A stretch of 5,951 nucleotides of DNA from Pseudomonadota bacterium (lineage in GTDB: Bacteria > Pseudomonadota > Gammaproteobacteria > Steroidobacterales > Woeseiaceae), in assembly GCA_022360335.1 (NCBI GenBank), contig JAKSCZ010000356.1:1-5951 (forward strand), written 5' to 3'. A program made the position numbers and the translations under genes. Of the stretch, positions 1-5,951 are shown in pieces. Position 1 is the first letter of the stretch; the number at the start of each line of letters is the position of its first letter. The notes beneath the pieces were generated by a model. That model saw only the letters and a list, made by a program, of their open reading frames with translations, did not search any database and was not told where the DNA came from.

Positions 1-372
1 ATCGGCGCCTGGGCAGCCACTCGGGACCAGGAGGAGTATATGGGACGCAAAGTCGTATCGATCAGCGGTGACGGCGGCTTCGGACAGTACCTCGGCGACT
101 TCACGACAGCCGTCAAGTACAACATGAACATCACACACGTGCTGCTCAACAACTCGGAACTCGGCAAGATCTCGAAGGAACAGCGGGCCGGGGAATGGCC
201 GGTCTGGCAAACCAGCCTGCACAACCCGAGTTTCGCCGCATTTGCCCGGCTGTGCGGCGCCGAAGGTATCCTCGTGAAGGATGCGTTACGGTTGCCGGCA
301 GCGCTGGACAAAGCACTGTCTCATCAGGGCCCGGCACTGGTCGAAGTCATTACCGACCCCGAGCTGATCTAG
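1..372 (+). CDS. Thiamine-diphosphate-dependent enzyme (pyruvate oxidase / acetolactate synthase-like), C-terminal fragment
   Basis: The frame is open from base 1 and ends at TAG 370-372, giving the last 123 residues of a protein that begins outside the window; the ATG at 40 is internal. The fragment carries the C-terminal ThDP-binding module: GDGGF at residues 23-27, then NN at 50-51, which is the GDG-X24-NN pattern. By family knowledge, Asp24 and Asn51 would bind the Mg2+ that anchors the cofactor diphosphate. It is followed by NNSELGKISKEQ and ends with ALVEVITDPELI, a typical last strand of this superfamily. Such enzymes (pyruvate oxidase, quinone-dependent pyruvate dehydrogenase, acetolactate synthase, 2-oxoacid decarboxylases) are usually about 550-600 residues and act on 2-oxo acids in the cytoplasm or at the membrane face. 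The substrate cannot be decided because the N-terminal and middle domains are missing. Family assignment is firm; exact enzyme is open. Confidence 0.85.
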   Translation: MGAWAATRDQEEYMGRKVVSISGDGGFGQYLGDFTTAVKYNMNITHVLLNNSELGKISKEQRAGEWPVWQTSLHNPSFAAFARLCGAEGILVKDALRLPAALDKALSHQGPALVEVITDPELI

Positions 373-914
373 TTGTTGGGAACGGGGCGATCGACAATGG
401 CGGCCCGTTCATCGGCCCGCGCCGCATAGCGGACCAGCAGCGGCAGGAACACCGCCCAACCGAGTCCGATGACGGCCAGCGACAGTATCGGATCCGGGAA
501 GGAAACAGCGCCGGCCTTCTGGCCTGCAAGGAAAGACAGCGGACCGCCGATGGCGCCGACTATTGCGGTCACGATCATGCTCTTGCGCAGCCAGCGCATG
601 CCGACGTTCAGTGTGGTCGCGAACAGGAGCCACATGGCGACAATCCAGTACGGGGCAGTTCCCGGAATAGCGGATGCCTCATCGTACTGCACCAACCCTG
701 TGGCGACGAGAAGCGATTCCCAGGCGAAGCCGATCGCGCCTGCTATGGCCAGCAGGCGAGCCTCGGCAGTGCGGCTCGGCGAGCGGGCAAGATGCGTGGC
801 GACTGCTACGGCGATCGCCAGCGTGCCGAGGATTGGTACGCTGGCCGCCGCGGAAAATACGGCCGCAAACCAACCTGCCTGGAACAGAGAAATGTTGATG
901 AGTATTGCGTTCAT
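369..914 (-). CDS. DUF2878 family integral membrane protein
   Basis: This encodes 181 residues when started at the ATG complementary to 912-914, which has AGGA (complement of 924-927) nine bases upstream. An upstream in-frame ATG at 962 would add 16 non-hydrophobic residues and is less likely. The protein is strongly hydrophobic, with about five to six likely membrane segments (roughly residues 5-22, 26-44, 54-73, 88-105, 112-131 and 142-161). Features I associate with DUF2878 are FQAGWFA at 11-17, WESLLVATG at 65-73, WLLFATTLN at 95-103, GGPLS at 123-127 and AVSFPDP at 136-142. The biochemical function is unknown. In many gammaproteobacteria a DUF2878 gene lies in a photooxidative-stress or membrane-lipid cluster with an SDR, DUF1365, a cyclopropane-fatty-acid synthase and DUF3833; those partners are not seen here, apart from the broken SDR next door. 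Its stop interlocks with that of the convergent ThDP-enzyme gene. Confidence 0.8.
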   Translation of the reverse strand: MNAILINISLFQAGWFAAVFSAAASVPILGTLAIAVAVATHLARSPSRTAEARLLAIAGAIGFAWESLLVATGLVQYDEASAIPGTAPYWIVAMWLLFATTLNVGMRWLRKSMIVTAIVGAIGGPLSFLAGQKAGAVSFPDPILSLAVIGLGWAVFLPLLVRYAARADERAAIVDRPVPNN

Positions 915-1140
915 CGCCTGGTGTCCTGCGGCGCTTGTCGTGCCGATGCGAGTTCGATGCAACGCAGTTTGCCGGCAACCGGCCGGCCTTTGGTTTCAAT
1001 AGGTTTTCGATTTGTAAGCGAATGTAAATGCGCATGTATCTTTGTGTAACGTGTGTGCGCAGCTCATCGACGGTTCATCATGTGACGGGCAATAATCGGT
1101 GGCATCGGACAGCGCCTTAGGCGCTTGCCAGGGATGCAGC
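915..1140. other. Intergenic region between divergent genes
   Basis: This stretch separates the minus-strand DUF2878 gene from the plus-strand SRPBCC gene and should hold promoters for both. The section at about 994-1050 is AT-richer than the flanks. On the plus strand TTGTAA (1012-1017) followed by TATCTT (1037-1042) is only a weak sigma70-like pair with a long 19-bp spacer. On the minus strand TTTACA (complement of 1023-1028) has no good -10 partner. GC-rich inverted repeats occur at 971-983 (GCCGG, CAA loop region, CCGGC) and at 1111-1125. I see no small gene or RNA gene here and cannot place a promoter with confidence. Confidence 0.4.
1111..1125. repeat. Perfect 15-base inverted repeat upstream of the SRPBCC gene
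   Basis: AGCGCCT and AGGCGCT are perfect 7-base arms around a single central T. As RNA it would fold as a 6-bp stem with a TTA loop. It lies five bases before the likely ribosome-binding site AGGGA (1130-1134) of the gene starting at 1141. It could be an operator or a small 5'-UTR hairpin, or chance in GC-rich sequence. Confidence 0.4.
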
Positions 1141-1836
1141 ATGAGCAACAATCCGGTTCTTGACGAGAGCATCGAGGTGCAGCGGCCGCTGCACGAGGTC
1201 TTTTCCTACGTGTCCGAATTCTCGAGAGTCGAGGAATGGGACCCCGCTGTGTCCAGTGCAGAGAAACTCACGCCCGGCGCACCAGGAGTCGGCACGCAGT
1301 TTCGCATCGATCTGCGTGCCGGTTTTTCGCTCGATTACGAGATTATCGCGATCGAAGAAGACGCCGGGATTCTCATGACCGTCGATTCTCGTTTCTTCAC
1401 CGCGCGGGAAGAGGTCCTGTTCGAGAAAGTACGTCACGGGACTCGGGTCCGATACATCGCCGAGTTCGACTTTCCGGCGCCGCTCGCCGCTTTCAATCGC
1501 CTGTTTCCCGGTGTCATGGATCGCGCAGGCAAGAACGCCATGACAGGTCTCAAAGAGGCGCTCGAAGACGACTTCGAGGCGCCGCGGGCGTCGAGTCTGC
1601 TGGCGGCTGCCGATCGGCTCGTGTTTCCGGGCATTTGGCGCTTCACGAAGCTGGGTTATCGCTCGTCGCGAAGACACTGGAAAGCCGTTTCGGCATATCA
1701 GCGCGAACGTCACGCCGTCATCACGGGCGCGACATCCGGTATCGGCGAGGCCGCCGCCCGCCGGCTGGCGGAATTCGGTGCACGCCTGACGCTGGTGGTT
1801 CGCAACGAGGAGAAGGCCCGGGCTTCTACAAATTGA
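1141..1836 (+). CDS. SRPBCC-domain protein fused to the truncated start of a DHRS12-like SDR
   Basis: The ATG at 1141 is preferred because AGGGA (1130-1134) lies six bases upstream; a GTG at 1099 would add 14 unlikely residues. Residues about 1-145 form an SRPBCC (polyketide cyclase/dehydrase, START-like) domain: SIEVQRPLHEVFSYVSEF with EEWDP, a central run of beta-strands, and a C-terminal helix NAMTGLKEALEDDFE. Such domains bind hydrophobic ligands. Residues about 155-225 match the start of a DHRS12-like SDR: RFTKLGYRSSRRHW, then the NAD(P)-binding TGATSGIG at 195-202 and the next strand LTLVVRNEEKA. The frame then reaches TGA at 1834-1836 after RASTN. The rest of the Rossmann fold and the SDR catalytic Ser/Tyr-X3-Lys are absent, so dehydrogenase activity is not expected. 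The SRPBCC domain looks intact and might still be made. SRPBCC assignment is good; the ligand is unknown. Confidence 0.75.
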   Translation: MSNNPVLDESIEVQRPLHEVFSYVSEFSRVEEWDPAVSSAEKLTPGAPGVGTQFRIDLRAGFSLDYEIIAIEEDAGILMTVDSRFFTAREEVLFEKVRHGTRVRYIAEFDFPAPLAAFNRLFPGVMDRAGKNAMTGLKEALEDDFEAPRASSLLAAADRLVFPGIWRFTKLGYRSSRRHWKAVSAYQRERHAVITGATSGIGEAAARRLAEFGARLTLVVRNEEKARASTN

Positions 1837-2102
1837 CGAAGCGGTTGCTGCGAACGCCCGAGGAGGGCGCAGACACGGCAGTGTGGCTTGCGACGTCGTC
1901 GGAGGCGGCCAAAGTGTCGGGCAGATTCTGGCTCGATCGGGAACAACACCCAAGCCATCTTTCGGATCGCACTCGAGAAACCGATGAAGAGCGGGAGCGC
2001 CTGCTCGAAACGTTGGCAGAGTTGCTGAGGGCGACCGCACCGGGCAGAAGAGCTGACGCATTCTTCGAGGTACATGAGGAGTCCGGCCGCGGAGGCGAAT
2101 GA
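1818..2102 (+). pseudogene. Out-of-frame C-terminal remnant of the same DHRS12-like SDR
   Basis: Directly after the break in the upstream frame, the third frame reads PGFYKLTKRLLRTPEEGADT, then AVWLATSSEAAKVSGRFWLD, then a Glu/Arg-rich helix ending LLETLAELLRA, with TGA at 2100-2102. This is the characteristic SDR C-terminal part found in DHRS12-type proteins: the PGF segment, the EGADT-x-WLA helix, and the SGxFWxDR strand. It has no plausible start codon or ribosome-binding site of its own. Between RNEEKA in the upstream frame and PGFYKL here, a full-length SDR of this type should have roughly 150-160 residues, including the NNAG motif and the Tyr-X3-Lys catalytic pair; none of that is present anywhere in the window. 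I therefore read 1141-2102 as one fusion gene with an internal deletion plus frame change. A sequencing or assembly error at the junction is the alternative. Confidence 0.75.
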
Positions 2103-2128
2103 CAATGATTCGCATTTACCAGCAGGTA

Positions 2129-2160
2129 TTTTCCGACTGTGCATCTTTTTATTCGGAAAA
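2129..2160. repeat. Inverted repeat TTTTCCGA / TCGGAAAA
   Basis: Perfect 8-base arms lie at 2129-2136 and 2153-2160 with a 16-base AT-rich loop. No U-tract follows the stem on either strand, so it is not a standard Rho-independent terminator. Part of the left arm (CGACTG, 2134-2139) could alternatively pair with CAGTCG at 2167-2172. It could be a protein-binding site or a remnant structure downstream of the broken SDR gene. Confidence 0.45.
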
Positions 2161-2179
2161 AATAGGCAGTCGACCTATT
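2161..2179. repeat. Inverted repeat AATAGG-N7-CCTATT
   Basis: Perfect 6-base arms (2161-2166 and 2174-2179) flank CAGTCGA, and GTCGAC (2169-2174) is itself palindromic. The size and symmetry fit a dimeric regulator's operator, but no regulator is identifiable and the site is about 87 bp upstream of the -35 box of the rimP operon. Confidence 0.35.
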
Positions 2180-2265
2180 CGGCGTACTGGCAACGCCTGT
2201 TTTTCACTATTTGCCAAGTACTTACGGCATTCGGACAGGTGCATCGAGATCCGCTCGTTTTGGCG

Positions 2266-2294
2266 TTGCCGGGCGACCGTCGATGCCTTATAAT
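2266..2294 (+). promoter_or_regulatory. Sigma70-type promoter of the rimP-nusA-infB operon
   Basis: TTGCCG (2266-2271) and a consensus TATAAT (2289-2294) are separated by exactly 17 bp. The expected transcription start is near 2301-2303, giving a leader of about 160 nt before rimP. The discriminator after the -10 box is CCCGCGCC (2295-2302). GC-rich discriminators of this kind are typical of promoters of the translation machinery repressed by ppGpp/DksA, so stringent control is a reasonable inference. Confidence 0.8.
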
Positions 2295-2302
2295 CCCGCG
2301 CC

Positions 2303-2376
2303 AGCGCAGCGGTGGGGCCGTGTTTGGACCCATCACCACCGGAATCCCGGTGGACCCAAAGGGCCCCGCTCAGGGG
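2303..2376 (+). ncRNA. Structured rimP-operon leader RNA, probable attenuator
   Basis: Just after the predicted start, the RNA can form one long interrupted hairpin. Its basal stem is 2311-2319 with 2362-2370 (GGTGGGGCC with GGCCCCGCU, nine pairs with two G-U). The middle stem is UUUGG 2323-2327 with CCAAA 2356-2360. The apical stem is CCACCGG 2336-2342 with CCGGUGG 2347-2353 and an AAUC loop. The basal 3' arm includes CCCC 2364-2367, which is also the 5' arm of the terminator at 2364-2382, so the two folds exclude each other. The leader also holds a direct repeat GGACCCA (2326-2332 and 2352-2358). I recall an Rfam family named for a rimP leader found in premature-terminator surveys, and this may be a member; I could not check it. 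No ligand is suggested by the sequence. Confidence 0.6.
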
Positions 2377-2382
2377 TTTTTT
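2364..2382 (+). terminator. Rho-independent terminator-like hairpin 1 in the rimP leader
   Basis: CCCC (2364-2367), loop GCTCA, GGGG (2373-2376), then six T (2377-2382). The core stem is only 4 bp but can lengthen by G-U and A-U pairs between 2358-2363 and the T-run. It stands after the operon promoter and before rimP, so it should end or attenuate transcripts unless the upstream long hairpin forms instead. Confidence 0.6.
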
Positions 2383-2398
2383 GTTGCCTGCGGGCAGC
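2383..2398 (+). other. Small hairpin between the two leader terminators
   Basis: GTTGCC (2383-2388) pairs with GGCAGC (2393-2398), with one G-U pair, around a TGCG loop. An alternative helix pairs CCTGCG (2387-2392) with CGCAGG (2406-2411); the two cannot coexist. It may be a spacer, an RNase processing target or part of the attenuator. Confidence 0.35.
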
Positions 2399-2419
2399 GA
2401 CAGTGCGCAGGGAAAGAAT

Positions 2420-2445
2420 GGGCCATTGGCCCTTTTTTTGTTTTT
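2420..2445 (+). terminator. Rho-independent terminator-like hairpin 2 just before rimP
   Basis: GGGCC (2420-2424), ATT loop, GGCCC (2428-2432), followed by seven T (2433-2439), a G and five more T (2441-2445). This is the better U-tract of the two leader hairpins. It lies about 20 bp upstream of the rimP start and would block the whole operon if fully efficient, so read-through must be partial or regulated. Confidence 0.7.
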
Positions 2446-2463
2446 GGAACAATTGGTTAGGTG

Positions 2464-2916
2464 ATGACCGGGAGAGAACTGGCGAAGCTGCTCGAGCCGA
2501 CCGTCGAAGGTCTCGGCTACGAACTTGCCGACCTCGAAGTCCGTTTGGGCGGCAAGGGCGGTCTGGTCCGGGTCTTCATCGACAAGCCGGAGGGCGTCGG
2601 GCTCGACGATTGCGAGAAGGTCAGTCTCGCGATCAGTGCGCTGCTCGATGTCGAGGACCCGGTGCCGGGCAACTACGACCTCGAGGTGTCGTCGCCCGGC
2701 CTGGACAGGAAGTTAACGAAACCTGTGCATTTTCAGAGGTTTGAAGGCGAAACCGTGAAAGTGCAGACGCGCCTCCCGATAGAAGGGCGCAGACGTTTCC
2801 GCGGTACGCTGGTGTCGTCGGATGACGAGAACATCGTGGTCGAGGTGGACGGAGAGTCGCACAGCTTGCCGCTGAAGACGATCGATACCGCCCGGCTGGT
2901 GCCCGTCGTGGAATGA
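2464..2916 (+). CDS. rimP: Ribosome maturation factor RimP
   Basis: RimP binds the free 30S subunit in the cytoplasm and assists maturation of its S12-containing region. The product is 150 residues, matching the family's usual 150-155. The N-terminal alpha/beta domain (about 1-82) has EPTVEGLGYELADLEV, the strand VRVFIDKPEGV, DDCEKVS, LLDVEDPV and the hallmark YDLEVSSPGLDR ending at residue 82. The C-terminal SH3-like domain (about 83-150) has RRFRGTL and ends ARLVPVVE. The start is uncertain by one codon: GTG 2461 directly precedes ATG 2464; I prefer the ATG, but the ribosome-binding site is weak (GGAA at 2446-2449 or TTGG at 2453-2456). It is first in the rimP-nusA-infB operon, downstream of the structured leader, and ends 30 bp before nusA. 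No anomalies were seen in the protein. Confidence 0.96.
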   Translation: MTGRELAKLLEPTVEGLGYELADLEVRLGGKGGLVRVFIDKPEGVGLDDCEKVSLAISALLDVEDPVPGNYDLEVSSPGLDRKLTKPVHFQRFEGETVKVQTRLPIEGRRRFRGTLVSSDDENIVVEVDGESHSLPLKTIDTARLVPVVE

Positions 2917-2946
2917 CACGATCGGGGATTCTGGAGTTTTGAGGAA

Positions 2947-4449
2947 ATGAGCAAAGAGATCCTGATGGTCGTCGACGCTGTCTCGAACGAGAAAGGCGTC
3001 GAAAAAGAGATCATTTTCGAGGCAATCGAGGCCGCCCTGGCGTCGGCAACGCGCCGCAAGCATGGCGAGGACATCGACGTCCGTGTGCAGATCGACCGTG
3101 AGACGGGCGACTACGACACCTGGCGTCGCTGGCTCGTGTTCGAAGACGAGTCGACCGAACTCGAGGTACCGGATCGCGAGCTGCGGATGATCGATGCCGT
3201 GGACATCGACGAGAATGCGCAGCCGGGTGAGTTCGTCGAGATTCCGATGGAGTCGGTCGAATTCGGCCGTATCGCGGCGCAGACGGCCAAGCAGGTCATC
3301 GTGCAGAAGGTCCGTGAAGCCGAGCGCGAGCAGGTTGTCGAGGAATACAAGGACCGCGAAGGTGAAATGCTCTCCGGTCTCGTCAAGCGTGTCGATCGCA
3401 ATGGCGTGTACATCGATCTCGGTAGCAACGCCGAGGGTTTCGTGCCGCGTGACCAGATGGTACCGCGCGAACCGGTTCGACCGCAGGATCGCATCAAGGC
3501 GCTTCTGACCGAGGTTCGCTCGGAGCCGCGTGGCCCGCAGCTGTTCATGACCCGCACCTCACCACAGTTCCTGATCGAGCTGTTCAAGATCGAGGTGCCG
3601 GAAGTGGGCCAGGGTCTGATCGACATCCTCGGTGCTGCCCGCGACCCCGGCCTGCGTGCCAAGATCGCCGTGAAGAGCAACGACAACCGCATCGACGCGG
3701 TCGGTGCCTGCGTCGGTATGCGTGGCTCGCGTGTCCGGGCGGTCTCGAATGAGCTCGCCGGCGAACGCGTGGACATCATCCTCTGGGACGATAACGCCGC
3801 GCAGTTCGTGGTCAATGCCATGTCGCCGGCCGAGGTCGTATCGATCGTCGTCGACGAGGACAGGCACGCGATGGACATCGCCGTCGAGGAAGACAAGCTG
3901 TCCCAGGCGATCGGCCGCGGCGGGCAGAACATCCGCCTCGCCAGCGAACTGACGGGGTGGGAACTGAACGTCATGACGGCGGCGGATGCCGAAGAGAAGA
4001 GCGACGCCGAGATGCGCGAGCTGATCGAGCTCTTCTCGAAGCAGCTCGACGTCGACGAAGAGGTGGCTCTCATCCTGGTACAGGAGGGTTTCTCGACGAT
4101 CGAGGAGGTTGCCTACGTGCCGGCGTCCGAGCTGATTGCGATCGAAGAATTCGACGAGGACATCGTCGACGAGCTGCGCAGCCGCGCACGCGACGTGCTG
4201 CTGACGCAGGCGATCGTCCAGGAAGAGAAGATCGACGAAGCCGAGCCTGCCGAGGACCTGCTCAGCCTCGAAGGCATGGAAAAAGGGCTTGCATTTACGC
4301 TTGCGAGCAACGGTGTGGTCACGCGCGAGGACCTCGCGGAGCTGGCGACGGACGACCTCCTCGAGATCAGCGAAATGGAGGAAGACGCCGCCGCCGCGCT
4401 GATCATGAGAGCGCGTGCGCACTGGTTCGAGGAAGAAAAGCAGGCGTAG
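2947..4449 (+). CDS. nusA: Transcription termination/antitermination factor NusA
   Basis: NusA binds RNA polymerase near the RNA exit channel, promotes pausing and hairpin-dependent termination, and joins NusB/NusE/NusG in antitermination on rRNA operons. The product is 500 residues (E. coli 495). Domains in order: polymerase-binding N-terminal domain (about 1-125, starting MSKEILMVVDAVSNEKGV); S1 RNA-binding domain (about 136-202, GLVKRVDRNGVYIDLGSNAEGFVP); the linker SPQFLIELFKIEVPEV; KH1 (about 225-285, GMRG at 257-260); KH2 (about 295-345, GRGG at 323-326 in AIGRGGQNIRLASELTGW); then acidic repeats AR1 (about 362-420) and AR2 (about 436-495). Two acidic repeats are typical of proteobacteria. 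The ATG at 2947 is supported by GGAG (2933-2936) ten bases upstream; GAGGA at 2941-2945 also lies very close to it. The gene is probably subject to feedback by its own product through the leader terminators (inference). Confidence 0.98.
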   Translation: MSKEILMVVDAVSNEKGVEKEIIFEAIEAALASATRRKHGEDIDVRVQIDRETGDYDTWRRWLVFEDESTELEVPDRELRMIDAVDIDENAQPGEFVEIPMESVEFGRIAAQTAKQVIVQKVREAEREQVVEEYKDREGEMLSGLVKRVDRNGVYIDLGSNAEGFVPRDQMVPREPVRPQDRIKALLTEVRSEPRGPQLFMTRTSPQFLIELFKIEVPEVGQGLIDILGAARDPGLRAKIAVKSNDNRIDAVGACVGMRGSRVRAVSNELAGERVDIILWDDNAAQFVVNAMSPAEVVSIVVDEDRHAMDIAVEEDKLSQAIGRGGQNIRLASELTGWELNVMTAADAEEKSDAEMRELIELFSKQLDVDEEVALILVQEGFSTIEEVAYVPASELIAIEEFDEDIVDELRSRARDVLLTQAIVQEEKIDEAEPAEDLLSLEGMEKGLAFTLASNGVVTREDLAELATDDLLEISEMEEDAAAALIMRARAHWFEEEKQA

Positions 4450-4472
4450 TCGCCGGGAAGCGGAGTAGACGT

Positions 4473-5951
<1,479 letters not shown>

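Larger units (their letters stand above)
2103..2265. other. Non-coding AT-richer spacer with inverted repeats
   Basis: There is no convincing gene here. Short open frames exist (for example ATG at 2099 to a stop at 2293), but they lack a good ribosome-binding site and recognisable protein features. Base composition is visibly AT-richer up to about 2220 than in flanking genes. The stretch holds two overlapping inverted repeats (2129-2160 and 2161-2179) and lies just upstream of the rimP operon promoter. Confidence 0.5.

Noticed and set aside
195..1049. Plus-strand open frame of 284 codons opposite the DUF2878 gene
   Set aside because: Its translation is low-complexity and Arg/Gly-rich with no domain, and it overlaps both the ThDP enzyme and the well-supported membrane protein gene.
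2099..2293. Small open frame starting MTMIRIYQQVF after the SDR remnant
   Set aside because: No good ribosome-binding site and no recognisable features; it runs through the inverted repeats and its stop falls inside the -10 box of the rimP promoter.
2303..2460. A tRNA gene (metY-like) upstream of rimP
   Set aside because: No acceptor-stem/T-loop pattern such as GGTTCAAAT and no CCA end are present; the folding potential is explained by the long hairpin and two terminators.
2418..2744. Possible Trp/Phe-rich leader peptide (MGHWPFFCFWNN) starting inside terminator 2
   Set aside because: It has AGGGA four bases upstream, but it does not stop before rimP and runs far into it in another frame. 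The Phe/Trp content follows from the U-tracts, so it is probably coincidental.

Overview
The window looks like a chromosomal segment of a fairly high-GC gammaproteobacterium. The main evidence is the rimP-nusA-infB order, a NusA with two C-terminal acidic-repeat domains, and protein sequences close to gammaproteobacterial versions. I cannot name a genus from the sequence. No mobile element, CRISPR array, tRNA or rRNA gene was found.

Left part (1-2102) is a small accessory region. It opens with the C-terminal end of a thiamine-diphosphate (ThDP) dependent enzyme on the + strand. Its stop codon interlocks with the stop of a convergent minus-strand gene for a DUF2878-type membrane protein. After an intergenic region of about 225 bp comes a + strand gene joining an SRPBCC lipid/ligand-binding-type domain to the start of a DHRS12-like short-chain dehydrogenase/reductase (SDR). 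The SDR part is broken: its first Rossmann motif is present, the catalytic core is missing, and the C-terminal end continues immediately in another frame. This looks like a deletion of about 450-500 bp.

Middle part (2103-2460) has no convincing gene. Its first half is AT-richer and holds inverted repeats. Its second half is a well-formed control region for the operon that follows: a sigma70-type promoter (TTGCCG, 17 bp, TATAAT, with a GC-rich discriminator), a roughly 160-nt leader with an elaborate hairpin, and two Rho-independent-terminator-like hairpins before rimP. The 3' arm of the long hairpin shares bases with the first terminator, so the two folds exclude each other, as in a transcription attenuator.

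Right part (2461-5951) is the conserved operon rimP (30S maturation), nusA (elongation, termination and antitermination factor) and infB (translation initiation factor IF2, cut by the window end). The genes are separated by 30 and 23 bp and are presumably co-transcribed from the promoter at 2266-2294. Because NusA itself affects pausing and termination, terminators in its own leader suggest feedback control. The most interesting observations are this leader and the deleted SRPBCC-SDR fusion gene.
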